A stretch of DNA of 64,000 bases from Leisingera thetidis (GCF_025857195.1 NZ_CP109787.1:2173501-2237500), one strand, 5' to 3'. Shown: positions 35,824 to 45,137, counted from the stretch's first letter. Notes: generated by a model not told the origin, from the letters alone. Made by a program: numbers and translations.

Positions 35824-36831
35824 ATGGCCGATGACAGTTTCGTTCAGAAAGGCGCTGCCGCCAATCTTGCCGTCCCGTTCGAGGGCGAGCCCCAGGATTT
35901 CTATTTCCTGCTGCTGCCGAAGGCGACAATGCTGCCGGTGGCGGCCGCCATTGAGCCTTTGCGCATTGCCAACCAGGTGACCGGCACAAGGCTCTACCGC
36001 TGGTACATCATGACCGAGGACGGCCAGCCTGTGCGCTGCTCCAACGGCATGGTGATCACGCCGGATACGCCGCTGCAGCCGCTGCCTTCGGATTCGCTGG
36101 GCTTTGTCTGCGCCGGTGTTGAACCGCAGAACGCGGCCAGCGAAGTCACGCTGAACTGGCTGCGCCGTGAAAGCCGCTTTGGCCGCTCCATCGGCGGCAT
36201 CTGCACCGGCGCCTTTTCGCTGGCCCAGGCGGGGCTGATCAAGAACCACAGGTTCACCCTGCACTGGGAAAACCAGCCCGGCTTCCTTGAACGCTACCCG
36301 AGCCTCGAACCGTCCCCCAATATCTTCGAGATCTCCGGCCCGCTGATGACCTGCGGCGGCGGCAATGCCGCAACCGACATGATGCTGCACCTGATCGAGG
36401 AACGCCACGGCAAGCAGTTGGCGATCATCGTTGCAGACATGTGCCTGCATGTGCGGTCCGGCGGCCAGGCGGCGCCGCAGAAATCGAACTATGCGGTGGC
36501 CATCGGCAGCCGCAACCAGCGGCTGCTGAACGCCCTGCAGCTGATGCAGGAATCGATCGAGGAACCGCTGTCGATCGGCGAGCTGTGCGACAGACTCGAC
36601 ATCTCCCGGCGCCAGCTGGAGCGGCTGTTCTCGCGCTATTTGAACCAGAGCCCGATGCACGTCTATTTCGACATGCGGCTCAGCCATGCCTTTGCGCTGA
36701 TGAACGAAACCTCGATGTCGGTGACCGAAATCGCGCTGGCGTCCGGCTTCAACAGCGCCACCCACTTCTCGCGCCAGTTCAAGCGCAAGTTCGGCGCCAG
36801 CCCCCATTTCTTCCGTAAGGGCTGGAGCTGA
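35824..36831 (+). CDS. GlxA-type transcriptional regulator (DJ-1/PfpI + AraC HTH)
   Basis: The 335-residue protein has an N-terminal glutamine-amidotransferase-like DJ-1 domain (about 25-200, with the nucleophile-elbow-like GGICTGAFSLA). A C-terminal AraC/XylS helix-turn-helix pair follows (IGELCDRLDISRRQLERLF; EIALASGFNSATHFSRQFKR). Relatives such as GbdR and CdhR control betaine, carnitine or arginine catabolism. No catabolic gene is adjacent, so its regulon is unknown. It lies between clpP and the sox operon. Confidence 0.9.
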   Translation: MADDSFVQKGAAANLAVPFEGEPQDFYFLLLPKATMLPVAAAIEPLRIANQVTGTRLYRWYIMTEDGQPVRCSNGMVITPDTPLQPLPSDSLGFVCAGVEPQNAASEVTLNWLRRESRFGRSIGGICTGAFSLAQAGLIKNHRFTLHWENQPGFLERYPSLEPSPNIFEISGPLMTCGGGNAATDMMLHLIEERHGKQLAIIVADMCLHVRSGGQAAPQKSNYAVAIGSRNQRLLNALQLMQESIEEPLSIGELCDRLDISRRQLERLFSRYLNQSPMHVYFDMRLSHAFALMNETSMSVTEIALASGFNSATHFSRQFKRKFGASPHFFRKGWS

Positions 36832-36873
36832 CCGCCTGCTGGAAGGTGCCACCCCTGCCGCGCCGGCGCGGAA

Positions 36874-38136
36874 TTACCCGAACATGTCGGCGGTGATCCC
36901 CGCGTACCAGCCGATGCTTTCCTCATAGGTCTGCTGGCGCAGCAGGGCGTCTTCACCGGTCTGGCTGATGAACCCGTCCACCTTGGCGATCTTTTCATCC
37001 GTCGCCTGATAGGTGGCCCCTACCTTGACGCCGTCATTCTCGCCGATCAGCGACCAGCATGTGTTGGAGAACTGTGCCGGAAACACCTTGCTGTCCAGCA
37101 GTGCTCCGCGCACCGCCATCGCCGCCACCTTGGCCTGGGAATTGGCGGAAAAGCCCGATTTCGGCATGTCGCCCTGGGCGCAGGCATCGCCCAGCACATG
37201 GATGTTTTCATCCACCCGGCTTTGCATCGTGTGGCCGCTGACCGGCGCCCAGTTGCCCTCGGTGATCCCGGCCAGCTCGCAGATCCGCCCCGCCTTCATC
37301 GCCGGGATCACGTTGCAGGCATCGACCTTGGTTTCCTCGCCGTCGATGGTCACGGTCATCGCCTCCGGGTCGACCGAGACATTGCCGCCGCCGAACTCCT
37401 CGCCGATCCAGTCGATCATGCCGTCATAGTGGTGCCCCCAGCCCTCCTGGAACAGCGCCATCTTGGAGAATTTCGGCTTGGGGTCGGCAATGATGATCTT
37501 GGCCGTCGGGTTTTTCTGTTTCAGCACATGCGCCACCATCGAGACCCGCTCATACGGCCCCGGCGGGCAGCGGTAGGGGTTGGGCGGCGCCACCATGGCA
37601 AAGGTGCCGCCTTCCGGCATCGCTTCGATCTGCGCCTTCAGCAATTCCGATTGCGAGCCCGCCTTATAGGCATGCGGCATCTTGTTCTGGGCGGTGATGT
37701 CCCAGCCCTCCACCGCGCCGTCGACAAAATCGATGCCCGGCGACAGGATCAGCCGGTCATAGGGCAGCACCGCGCCGCCCGCCAGGCTGACCGTGCGCGC
37801 GTCCCGGTCGATGCCGACGGCCCAGTCATGCACCACGTTGACGCCGTACTGGCTGGCCAGCGTGCCATAGCTGTGAGCAATGTCCGGAAGCTCCTGGAAT
37901 CCCCCGATGTAGAGATTGGAAAAGAAGCAGGTGTAATAGGTCCGGGTCGGCTCCACCAGGGTGACGTCAATGGCGCCTTCGCTGTCCTTGGCGATATAGC
38001 GCGCCGCGGTCGCTCCGCCGGCCCCGCCGCCAATCACCACCACCCGCGGCTTGCCGGCACCCAGCACCGCCGGCGTCTGCAACGCCGCCGCTGCCGCAAC
38101 ACCGGTGCCGAGGAATTTGCGTCTGTCTACAGCCAT
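36874..38136 (-). CDS. soxF: Sulfide dehydrogenase-type flavoprotein SoxF
   Basis: The 420-residue flavocytochrome c sulfide dehydrogenase flavoprotein has a Tat-type signal (RRKFLGTGVAAAAALQ), an FAD motif (VVVIGGGAGGATAARY, about 32-47) and a redox cysteine in TYYTCFFSNLYIGG. It oxidises sulfide or helps reactivate the Sox system. GGGAGGAGAAGACA precedes the start. It is the last gene of the leftward sox operon, after soxE. Confidence 0.92.
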   Translation of the reverse strand: MAVDRRKFLGTGVAAAAALQTPAVLGAGKPRVVVIGGGAGGATAARYIAKDSEGAIDVTLVEPTRTYYTCFFSNLYIGGFQELPDIAHSYGTLASQYGVNVVHDWAVGIDRDARTVSLAGGAVLPYDRLILSPGIDFVDGAVEGWDITAQNKMPHAYKAGSQSELLKAQIEAMPEGGTFAMVAPPNPYRCPPGPYERVSMVAHVLKQKNPTAKIIIADPKPKFSKMALFQEGWGHHYDGMIDWIGEEFGGGNVSVDPEAMTVTIDGEETKVDACNVIPAMKAGRICELAGITEGNWAPVSGHTMQSRVDENIHVLGDACAQGDMPKSGFSANSQAKVAAMAVRGALLDSKVFPAQFSNTCWSLIGENDGVKVGATYQATDEKIAKVDGFISQTGEDALLRQQTYEESIGWYAGITADMFG

Positions 38137-38173
38137 TGTCTTCTCCTCCCTTGCAACAAAAAGCGCCGGAAGG

Positions 38174-38569
38174 TCACTCCAGCGCACCAAAATATGCTGC
38201 CAGGGCGGCGATCTCCTCATCCGAGAGCCGCCCCGCCATCATCTGCATTACCGGATGCGGGCGGATCTTCCGCTTGTAGGCATGCATGGCGATGACAAAA
38301 TCCTCGTCCGGCCAGCCGACGATTGCCGGGATGCCGTCCTGGCTGCCGCTGATCTGGTGGCAGCCGGTACAGGCGCCGGAGAGATATGCACCGAAATCCC
38401 GGTCGCCCTGGATGGCCAGCACCTCCGGCGGCAGCACCGTTTCCCCGGCCCCTTCATCCGGTGCCGGGGTTCCGTCCGCCAAAGCCGCGCTGCCAAGCGC
38501 TCCCCAAAGCACCACGCCCGCTGCCGGGGGGGACAGCATGTTACTGCGAATGAGACTTGAGGTAGGCAA
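38174..38569 (-). CDS. soxE: c-type cytochrome SoxE (short, monohaem)
   Basis: The 131-residue exported cytochrome has one haem site, GACTGCHQISG, and a possible methionine ligand near VMQMMAGRLSDEE. It is the electron acceptor of SoxF. Classical Paracoccus SoxE is about twice this length with two haems, so this is the short FccA-like form. Two starts are possible: 38569, overlapping soxD by 29 bases and giving a signal with a positive charge, or 38539, directly after the soxD stop. Confidence 0.85.
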   Translation of the reverse strand: MPTSSLIRSNMLSPPAAGVVLWGALGSAALADGTPAPDEGAGETVLPPEVLAIQGDRDFGAYLSGACTGCHQISGSQDGIPAIVGWPDEDFVIAMHAYKRKIRPHPVMQMMAGRLSDEEIAALAAYFGALE

Positions 38570-39587
38570 TCACCGCCTCGATGTCCCCCTCCTTCTTCAA
38601 GCCCGCAAAGGACATTTTGGTGCCTTTCATGTACGCTTTCGGCTTCGCCAGGAACGCCGCCAGTTCGGCCTCGTCCCAGACCAGCCCTCCGTCCGCTGCG
38701 GCCTTCATCGCCTTGGAGTATCGGAAGCCCTCCGCGGCCGCCGCGGGTGCACCGACGATCCCGTCCAGAATGGGCCCGGTCTTGGACTTGGCCCCGTCGC
38801 CAACCTGGTGGCAGGCCTTGCATTTTCTGAAGGCCTTCTCGCCCTTCGCCACCAGTTCCGGATCCAGCGCGGCGGCCGCTTCAATCGGTTCAGCGGAAGG
38901 CTCTTGGACAGCCGCCGCCTCGACCGGCACTGCCCCGGCACCGGATGCCGCGCTCTCTTCCTCAGGCGTCACATCCAGAACCATGGCCCGCATAGTAATT
39001 TCCACGTTCTCCTTGCAGTTCTCCATGCACGGCTCCGGGTTCCAGAAATGCTTCTCCGCCTCCAGCCGGTCGTCCGGGATGAACCCGTCGGCATTCAGCA
39101 GCTCAACCTCCATGAAGGTCTCTTTGGACAGCACGAACCCGTCATCGACCAGATCGTTGGAATAGAGAATATAGGCCACAATAGCATAAACCTCGTCCGC
39201 CGTCAGGGACTGCGCGTTGCCGAAAGGCATTGAACGGTTGACGTAATCCCAGGCGGTCGACAGATGCGGCCAGTAGCTGCCCACCGTCTTCAGCGGGTCG
39301 TCATGGTCCAGCGTGCCCTGCCCGCCTGCCAGCTTGGGCCAGTTACCGACGCCCTCGGCAAAGTCGCCATGGCAGACGGCGCATTTTTCAGCAAAGACCT
39401 CCTCGCCGGCGACCGCATTGCCCGAGCCTGCGGGCAGGCCGGTGCCATCGGGTGCGACGTCCAGGTCCCAGGCTGCGATTTCCTCTGGCAGCGCCGGGCG
39501 GCCCAGGCCGAACTTGCCCGCATAGGCTGGAAGCGCAAATGCAGCCGCAACTGCTGTTGCAGCGATATACTTAGGAAACCTCGACAT
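38541..39587 (-). CDS. soxD: Dihaem cytochrome c subunit SoxD of sulfane dehydrogenase
   Basis: The 348-residue periplasmic protein (signal peptide 1-23) has two haem sites, CAVCH (C69-H73) and CKACH near residue 262. A Pro/Ala/Glu-rich linker joins the two cytochrome domains. It accepts electrons from the molybdenum subunit SoxC, giving the Sox(CD)2 complex that oxidises the sulfane sulfur on SoxY. It overlaps soxC by 17 bases. Confidence 0.95.
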   Translation of the reverse strand: MSRFPKYIAATAVAAAFALPAYAGKFGLGRPALPEEIAAWDLDVAPDGTGLPAGSGNAVAGEEVFAEKCAVCHGDFAEGVGNWPKLAGGQGTLDHDDPLKTVGSYWPHLSTAWDYVNRSMPFGNAQSLTADEVYAIVAYILYSNDLVDDGFVLSKETFMEVELLNADGFIPDDRLEAEKHFWNPEPCMENCKENVEITMRAMVLDVTPEEESAASGAGAVPVEAAAVQEPSAEPIEAAAALDPELVAKGEKAFRKCKACHQVGDGAKSKTGPILDGIVGAPAAAAEGFRYSKAMKAAADGGLVWDEAELAAFLAKPKAYMKGTKMSFAGLKKEGDIEAVIAYLKSHSQ

Positions 39588-40842
39588 TTTCCGCCTCCCC
39601 GTTTGCCTTGACCCACCAGGTCTGGATGGCGTTGTTGTGATAGATCGAATTCAGCCCCCGCACCGCGCGCAGCTGCGCCTTGGTGGGCTGCACGTATCCG
39701 GTTGAATCCCTGGCCCGGCTTTGCAGCAGCATTTCGGCGCCATCCCAGGTGATATCCAGGTAGAACCGGGTCAGCGCCTTGCCGGCACCCGGAGCCGCCA
39801 GCCGCGCCTGCTGCCAGGTCTTGCCCCCATCCAGCGACACATCCACACCGGTGATCGCACCGCGGCCCGACCAGGCCAGACCGGTGATTACCAGCGGCCC
39901 TTTGCCATGTTTGATGGGAGATTGCGGGCTGGGACTGGTGACGACAGACTTGGCATCCATCTCCCAGGTCCACTTGCGGCTGGTGCCATTGGCCAGCGTG
40001 TCGGTGTATTTCGAGGTTTCCTCGCGGCTCTCCACCGGCCTGTCCATCACCTCGACCCGGCGCAGCCATTTGACCCATAGGTTGCCTTCCCAGCCCGGCA
40101 CCACCAGCCGCACAGGGTAACCGTGTTCCTTGCGCAGCGCCTCGCCATTGGCCTTGAAGGCCACCAAGACGTCGTCCATCGCCTTCTCCAGCGGGATAGA
40201 CCGGCCGTTCGAGGAGGCATCCGCGCCTTCCACATAGACCCATTTGCCCGCCGGGCTGACTCCGGCTTCCTCCAGCAGGGTCCGCAGCGGCACGCCGGAA
40301 TATTCCATGTTGTGGATCATGCCGTGGGTGAACTGCGCGCCGTTCAGCTGGGCGCCGGCCCACTCCATGCCCGAATTCGCCGCGCATTCGCAGAAATACA
40401 CCCGGTTTTCGCGCGGGAACCGCTCGAGATCGGCGTAGGTGAAAACCAGCGGCGTATCCACCAGCCCGTTGATCATCAGCCGGTAGTCTTCCTTGCGCAG
40501 CTCGATTGCGCCGGAATGGTGGCGTTCAAAGGCGCAGCCCTGCGGCGTGATGGTTCCGTCCAGCGCATGGATCGGGGTGAAGTTAATCGAGCTGATGGTG
40601 TCCGCCGTCAGCCACTCCACATTGCGGCGCACCACGTCGCTTTCATACTGGATCGGCAAGCCATAGGGCGTGGCATCCACGCCCTCGCCCAGGCCGCTGG
40701 CCCAGTCCTGCACCTCGGTAATCAGCGGATCGGGTGCGGCGGCCTTGGCTGCAGTGGCCGCCACCGCCCCTGCTCCGGCCGCCGCCGCCCCGGTCAGGAA
40801 CTGGCGGCGTGAAGGCGCCCGGCTGTTGGAGTCATCACTCAT
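39571..40842 (-). CDS. soxC: Sulfane dehydrogenase molybdenum subunit SoxC
   Basis: The 423-residue molybdopterin protein of the sulfite-oxidase fold has a Tat signal (SRRQFLTGAA) and the molybdenum-ligating cysteine in VYFCECAANSGMEW. A C-terminal dimerisation domain is also present. With SoxD it removes six electrons from the SoxY-bound sulfane. The presence of soxCD predicts full oxidation of thiosulfate to sulfate without sulfur globules. The ATG at 40842 follows GGAGGCAAAGAGAC. An operator-like repeat lies 27 bases upstream. Confidence 0.95.
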   Translation of the reverse strand: MSDDSNSRAPSRRQFLTGAAAAGAGAVAATAAKAAAPDPLITEVQDWASGLGEGVDATPYGLPIQYESDVVRRNVEWLTADTISSINFTPIHALDGTITPQGCAFERHHSGAIELRKEDYRLMINGLVDTPLVFTYADLERFPRENRVYFCECAANSGMEWAGAQLNGAQFTHGMIHNMEYSGVPLRTLLEEAGVSPAGKWVYVEGADASSNGRSIPLEKAMDDVLVAFKANGEALRKEHGYPVRLVVPGWEGNLWVKWLRRVEVMDRPVESREETSKYTDTLANGTSRKWTWEMDAKSVVTSPSPQSPIKHGKGPLVITGLAWSGRGAITGVDVSLDGGKTWQQARLAAPGAGKALTRFYLDITWDGAEMLLQSRARDSTGYVQPTKAQLRAVRGLNSIYHNNAIQTWWVKANGEAENVEVS

Positions 40843-40865
40843 GTCTCTTTGCCTCCTCACATAGA

Positions 40866-40887
40866 TAAATTCACGTTCGTGAATTTA
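40866..40887. promoter_or_regulatory. Sox operator 1 (ATTC-N8-GAAT), upstream of soxC
   Basis: TAAATTCACG and CGTGAATTTA form a perfect 10-base inverted repeat around TT, with ATTC-N8-GAAT at 40869-40884. The gap between soxB and soxC is AT-rich here. The pattern equals the one reported for the sulfide-sensing ArsR-family repressor SqrR, a relative of SoxR. It implies an internal promoter for soxCDEF. Confidence 0.85.
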
Positions 40888-40955
40888 TTTGCGTAAAATT
40901 TTTTTGCGGCATCCCGCCGCGGCGGGTATTGTTCGCCCCGGCGGAGCGGGCGCCG

Positions 40956-42653
40956 TCAGGCGCCCGCCACCTCTACGGATGTATTCGGGTTCAGGCTGAC
41001 GGTTCCCAGCTTGCGGATATGATCCTCGACCACATCCCAGATCATCGGCCCCTCTGTGCCTTCGTTCACGCTGGCCCACCCGGCCACGACATAGGATTTC
41101 GCGGGATCAATGGCCTCGCCGGTTTTCAGAAGGGTCATCTCGCTGATCCGCTCGCCCTGCGGCTTTGTGATATCGATGCGGTAGCCCATGCCGCCAATCC
41201 GCACCATGTCGCCGCCCTGCTGGTAATAAGGGTCCGGGTTGAAGATGTTGTCGGCCACATCTTCAAGAATGACCTTGATGAATTCACCCGTCATCTCCGA
41301 CCGGTAGGCGGCGCCATAGGACATCGAGGTGACGTTCCAGATGTCCTCTCGCGTAATGTCGTCGCCCGGCACCAGCGACGGCCCCCAGCGCACGCCCGGC
41401 GACATGGCGATATCCGCCTCCCGCTCGCTCAGCAGCGCGTCGCAGATCAGGTCGTCCCAGGTGCCGTTGAAATTACCGCGGCGGTACAACAGCGTATCGG
41501 TCTGGCCGATCACCTCTGCCAGCTGGTCCTTGAAGGGCGCGCGTTCCGCCTCGATCAGCTGCGCCACCGCCGGATCCGGCGCGATCACGTCCGAGAACAC
41601 CGGGATCAGCTTGTGCCGCAGCCCCATCAGCTGGCCGTCGCGCACGTCCAGATCGACGCGGGAGACGAATTTGCCATTGGAGCCCGAAGCGATGATATGC
41701 GTCTTGCCCACCAGCACCGGCTCCGGCAACGCATCATGGGTGTGGCCCGACAGGATCACGTCGATGCCCTGCACCTTGCCCGCCATCTTCTTGTCCACGT
41801 CAAAGCCGTTGTGGCTGAGCACCACCACCAGATCGGCCCCCGCCGCGCGGACCTCATCCACCATGGCCTGCATGTTCTCGTCCCGAATGCCGAAGGAGTA
41901 CTCCGGGAACATCCAGCCGGGGTTGGCAATCGGCATATAGGGGAAGGCCTGGCCGATCACCGCCACCTTGGCGCCGCCGCGTTCAAAGAACTTGTAGGGC
42001 TTGAACAGCTCGGCCGGCTCGTCCCATTCGGCGTCAAAGATGTTCTGGCCAAGCGCGGCAAAGGGCAGCCCTTCGACAATCTCATTCACCCGGTCGCTGC
42101 CCAGCGTGAACTCCCAGTGAAAGGTCATCGCATCCGGCTTCAGCGCGTTCATCACGTTGACCATGTCCTGCCCTGCCGTGTGATGGCAGGTATAGGAGCC
42201 ATGCCAGGTGTCGCCGCCGTCAAACAGCAGCGCATCGGGACGGTCGGCGCGGATGGCATTGATGATCGTCGCCATGCGGTCCAGCCCGCCGACCCGGCCA
42301 TAGCCCTTGGCGAGCGACGCAAAATCATCATGGGTCAGCGCATAGGCCGAGGGGCTGCCGTCGGCGATGCCATAGGCCTTGCGGAAATCGGCGCCGGTGA
42401 TGTGCGGCACGTGGCCCTTGTTGGCCCCCACCCCCAGATTGATCGACGGCTCGCGGAAATAGACCGGCTTCAGCTGGCCGTGAATATCGGTCACATGAAT
42501 CAGGCTGATGTTGCCGAAGGTGTCAAACTCCAGAAGCTGATCCTGGGTCAATGACTGCTGCGCAGCCAGCCGTGCCCAGTTGCCAAAGCCTGACGCCCCA
42601 ACCATGGCCGAGGCAGCCATGGAAACCTGCAGAAAATCGCGGCGCGAGATCAT
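40956..42653 (-). CDS. soxB: Thiosulfohydrolase SoxB
   Basis: The 565-residue periplasmic dimanganese hydrolase releases sulfate from the SoxY-bound thiosulfonate. It has a Tat signal (MISRRDFLQVSMAASAMVG) and 5'-nucleotidase-family metal motifs DIHGQ (D56, H58), GGDTWHGSYTCH, LSHNGFD and GHTHDALP. It lies between soxA and soxC, with an operator-like repeat in front. Confidence 0.97.
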   Translation of the reverse strand: MISRRDFLQVSMAASAMVGASGFGNWARLAAQQSLTQDQLLEFDTFGNISLIHVTDIHGQLKPVYFREPSINLGVGANKGHVPHITGADFRKAYGIADGSPSAYALTHDDFASLAKGYGRVGGLDRMATIINAIRADRPDALLFDGGDTWHGSYTCHHTAGQDMVNVMNALKPDAMTFHWEFTLGSDRVNEIVEGLPFAALGQNIFDAEWDEPAELFKPYKFFERGGAKVAVIGQAFPYMPIANPGWMFPEYSFGIRDENMQAMVDEVRAAGADLVVVLSHNGFDVDKKMAGKVQGIDVILSGHTHDALPEPVLVGKTHIIASGSNGKFVSRVDLDVRDGQLMGLRHKLIPVFSDVIAPDPAVAQLIEAERAPFKDQLAEVIGQTDTLLYRRGNFNGTWDDLICDALLSEREADIAMSPGVRWGPSLVPGDDITREDIWNVTSMSYGAAYRSEMTGEFIKVILEDVADNIFNPDPYYQQGGDMVRIGGMGYRIDITKPQGERISEMTLLKTGEAIDPAKSYVVAGWASVNEGTEGPMIWDVVEDHIRKLGTVSLNPNTSVEVAGA

Positions 42654-42685
42654 GAGTACCGGTATCCTCTTTGCCCGCGCGATAT

Positions 42686-42701
42686 ATTCACGCGGATGAA
42701 T
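42686..42701. promoter_or_regulatory. Sox operator 2 (ATTC-N8-GAAT), upstream of soxB
   Basis: ATTCACGCGGATGAAT lies 33-48 bases upstream of the soxB start, in the 99-base soxA-soxB gap. It shares the arm sequence and eight-base spacing with three other copies in the sox locus. Confidence 0.75.
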
Positions 42702-42752
42702 GTTTCAAAAGAGACGCGCCCCGCACCTGAAGCCAGGCACGGGGCGCAAAGA

Positions 42753-43604
42753 TCAGTTGCGGACAGAGGGGGCTTCGACCGACAGCCCATTGCCGCGCGA
42801 GGCAACATAAAGCTCCAGCGCCACGAACTCAGGCGAACCCGGCTTGTAGGTCTCGGCGCGGGTGTCGCGCACGCAGCCCTTGAACCGCGCATGGGCGGTG
42901 TTCAGCTTGGTGTTCTTCAAGCGGTAGACCGGGAACCCGTTGATCTGGCCCTGGCTCAGGTGGTCGGCCCGGATCATCTTGCCATTGTTGTCCTCATGGC
43001 AGTTCGCGCAGGACAGCTCCAGCTGACCGGTGCGGGTGTAATACATCTCGCGGCCCTGCTCCCAGGCGGACTGGGCCGGGCCGTCGATGGCCACATTCAC
43101 CGGAAGCCCGCGCGACTGAACCGAGATCAGCGCCTCCATCGCGGCCATCTTGCCGCCGGTGTATTTCCACTTCTCCGCGCCCATCTGGTTTTCGCGGCAG
43201 TCGTTGATCTGCATGTTCAGGGTGCGGACTTCACCGGCGGTCTCGTTCCATTTCGGATAGACTGCGCGCACGCCTGCCATGCTTTCCTCGACATCATCGT
43301 GGCAGGAGGCACAGGATTTGCCTTCGGAACCCTCGGCGGTGTTCCAGGCATCCATCGCCTGATCGACAAACACCATTGCCGGATTTTCAAAGTCGTCCAT
43401 TTGCAGCGCCTGGGTTTCGTCCGAGCGGTAGTGCCAGCCCGACATCACCTCATCCAGCACATCCGCCACATGGGCGGGTGCCGCTGTCTTGGTGACCATC
43501 TCGATTTCCTCGTTGACCACCAGCTTGTCGTCATCGGGGCCTGCGCCTGCGGCCATCGGCAGCGCCAGCACGGCAACCAGCGCCGTAAGTGCCTTTTTGT
43601 TCAT
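42753..43604 (-). CDS. soxA: Dihaem cytochrome SoxA of the SoxAX complex
   Basis: The 283-residue periplasmic protein (signal peptide 1-21) has two CxxCH sites, CASCH (C98-H102) and CANCH (C199-H203). The cysteine C244 in FKGCVRDTRAE corresponds to the persulfide haem ligand of the active site. With SoxX it joins thiosulfate to the SoxY cysteine. It lies between soxZ and soxB. Confidence 0.96.
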   Translation of the reverse strand: MNKKALTALVAVLALPMAAGAGPDDDKLVVNEEIEMVTKTAAPAHVADVLDEVMSGWHYRSDETQALQMDDFENPAMVFVDQAMDAWNTAEGSEGKSCASCHDDVEESMAGVRAVYPKWNETAGEVRTLNMQINDCRENQMGAEKWKYTGGKMAAMEALISVQSRGLPVNVAIDGPAQSAWEQGREMYYTRTGQLELSCANCHEDNNGKMIRADHLSQGQINGFPVYRLKNTKLNTAHARFKGCVRDTRAETYKPGSPEFVALELYVASRGNGLSVEAPSVRN

Positions 43605-43678
43605 TCCATTTCCTCCCGTGGGTGCCTGCCCCGTCCGGACCTGCCGGACAGGACGCGTGCCTGAAGATCCGGAACGGA

Positions 43679-44008
43679 TCAGCCGATGGCGATTTCTTTG
43701 CTGGTCTCGTAGACCGAGCCGTCGTCGTCATGCCAGGTGAAGGTGAATTCACCGGCTTCCGGCACGATGGCCTCGAACTCGAAATAGGGGTTTGTGGAGA
43801 TTGCGGGCTCCATCGCCACATCCAGGACCGTCTCGCCGTTGAAGGCGCAGGTGAAGCGGTTGATGATCGAACGCGGAATGGTATTGCCTTCCTTGTCCTT
43901 GCGCTGGCCGCTTTCCATCTGGTGGCTGATCAGGGTCTTGATGGTGACCGCTTCACCGGCAGAAGCCGTTTTCGGGACTTTGACGCGGGGTTTAACTCCG
44001 GATGCCAT
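43679..44008 (-). CDS. soxZ: Thiosulfate oxidation carrier subunit SoxZ
   Basis: The 109-residue immunoglobulin-like protein has no signal peptide and is exported with SoxY as the SoxYZ heterodimer. Sequence features are PRVKVPKTASAGEAVTIKTLISHQMESG, then IPRSIINRFTCAFNGETV and FTFTWHDDDGSVYE. AAGGAG precedes the start. Gene order soxY-soxZ-soxA is the usual one. Confidence 0.95.
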   Translation of the reverse strand: MASGVKPRVKVPKTASAGEAVTIKTLISHQMESGQRKDKEGNTIPRSIINRFTCAFNGETVLDVAMEPAISTNPYFEFEAIVPEAGEFTFTWHDDDGSVYETSKEIAIG

Positions 44009-44052
44009 GTCTTTAATTCTCCTTAAGAATTCCGATAGTGATGCAGGCAGCC

Positions 44053-44472
44053 TCAGCCGCCGCAGCCGCCGATGGTGACTTTGACGGTGGCGCTTGCCCT
44101 GGCAAAGGACCCGTCCGCCATTCTGGCAACTGCGATCACGTCCTGGGTAGACGCCAGACGGATCCGGGTGGACGCCGTCTGCTGCGCGGCCGCGGGGCCG
44201 AATTTGAAGGTTGCCACCCCCGGTTCCGGGTTGCCGGTGGCCAGCACCATGATCTCGGCAGCGCCGGGCGCCTCCACCGAGATCGGCACGGTGTTGCCGT
44301 TTTCGGCGATTTCGGGCGCGTTCAGGGTGACGCCGCCCTCGGCCGCTTCGGCACCGCCGGTAAAGGCGGCGATCCGGTCCTCTGCAGACGCGCTCACGCG
44401 GAACGGCAGCACGGTTGCCACGGCGGCGCCCAAGCCCAGGGCCAGGGTCTCACGGCGTGAGAACTCCATCAT
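44053..44472 (-). CDS. soxY: Thiosulfate oxidation carrier protein SoxY
   Basis: The 139-residue protein has a Tat signal (FSRRETLALGLGAAVATVL) and the invariant C-terminal GGCGG, in which C137 carries the sulfur substrate. It is the covalent carrier that moves between SoxAX, SoxB and SoxCD. Two adjacent ATG codons open the frame; the second may be the true start. SoxZ follows after 44 bases. Confidence 0.96.
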   Translation of the reverse strand: MMEFSRRETLALGLGAAVATVLPFRVSASAEDRIAAFTGGAEAAEGGVTLNAPEIAENGNTVPISVEAPGAAEIMVLATGNPEPGVATFKFGPAAAQQTASTRIRLASTQDVIAVARMADGSFARASATVKVTIGGCGG

Positions 44473-44531
44473 ATCTCTCCTTTGAATTCACAACGGCTGC
44501 TGCACGGGGCGCCAGCGGCCCCGCCCGCGCC

Positions 44532-45008
44532 TCACTCTTCTTTCAGCGTCGCAAGAAACGCGACCACATCCTCGATTTCCTGCGCCGTCAGGATCGGCGG
44601 CAGCGGTTCCGTCCCGGCTTCGCCGGTATAGGCGTCGCCCGGTCGGATAAATCCGTCGACCTTGTAGAAGGCCGGCATCATGGTGCCCTCAAAGGTCATC
44701 TTGGCATTGGCCACCAGGCCGCGCAGTTCCGCCTCGCTCCAGCGGTCGCCGGCGCCATCCAGCGGCGGGCCGATCTCGCCGTGGAACGGCACATCCGCCA
44801 GCGCAGTCAGCTGATGGCAGGCCACGCAGTTGCCCTTGGACTTGTTGCCGGCAATCAGCGCTCCGCTAACGGCGTCGCCGGCAACGCCGGTCAGCGAGGC
44901 GGCCACTTCGCCATGCTCGCCATACTGCACCGCTTTCGGAGCAACCTCGCCGGCCCAAGCCGCAGCCCCGGCCAGGCTCAGCGCCAGTGTCAGAGATGTA
45001 AGCTTCAT
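44532..45008 (-). CDS. soxX: Monohaem cytochrome SoxX of the SoxAX complex
   Basis: The 158-residue periplasmic cytochrome (signal peptide 1-19) has the haem site CVACH (C61-H65) and the methionine ligand region EGTMMPAFY (M110/M111). It passes electrons from SoxA to the respiratory chain. GGGAGGACAC precedes the ATG at 45008. Operator 3 lies about 90 bases upstream, so soxXYZA probably start from their own promoter. Confidence 0.95.
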   Translation of the reverse strand: MKLTSLTLALSLAGAAAWAGEVAPKAVQYGEHGEVAASLTGVAGDAVSGALIAGNKSKGNCVACHQLTALADVPFHGEIGPPLDGAGDRWSEAELRGLVANAKMTFEGTMMPAFYKVDGFIRPGDAYTGEAGTEPLPPILTAQEIEDVVAFLATLKEE

Positions 45009-45095
45009 GTGTCCTCCCATTGGCTGCCGCATTTTCCGGGCGGCTTGCTTAGCTGCTGCATACCGTAGGCGACCGCGCCCCCGGCACGCAACAAC

Positions 45096-45115
45096 AAATT
45101 CATTATTGTGAATTT
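45096..45115. promoter_or_regulatory. Sox operator 3 (ATTC-N8-GAAT), upstream of soxX
   Basis: AAATTCA-N6-TGAATTT is an inverted repeat containing ATTC-N8-GAAT at 45098-45113. It lies in the 129-base soxW-soxX gap, in an AT-rich patch, 90-105 bases before soxX. Confidence 0.85.
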
Positions 45116-45137
45116 TTGCACTTCGTGCGCCGGCCCC

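Noticed and set aside
44015..44031. AATTC-N7-GAATT palindrome between soxY and soxZ
   Set aside because: The spacing is seven, not eight, and the centre is the AAGGAG ribosome-binding site of soxZ. It is probably coincidental.
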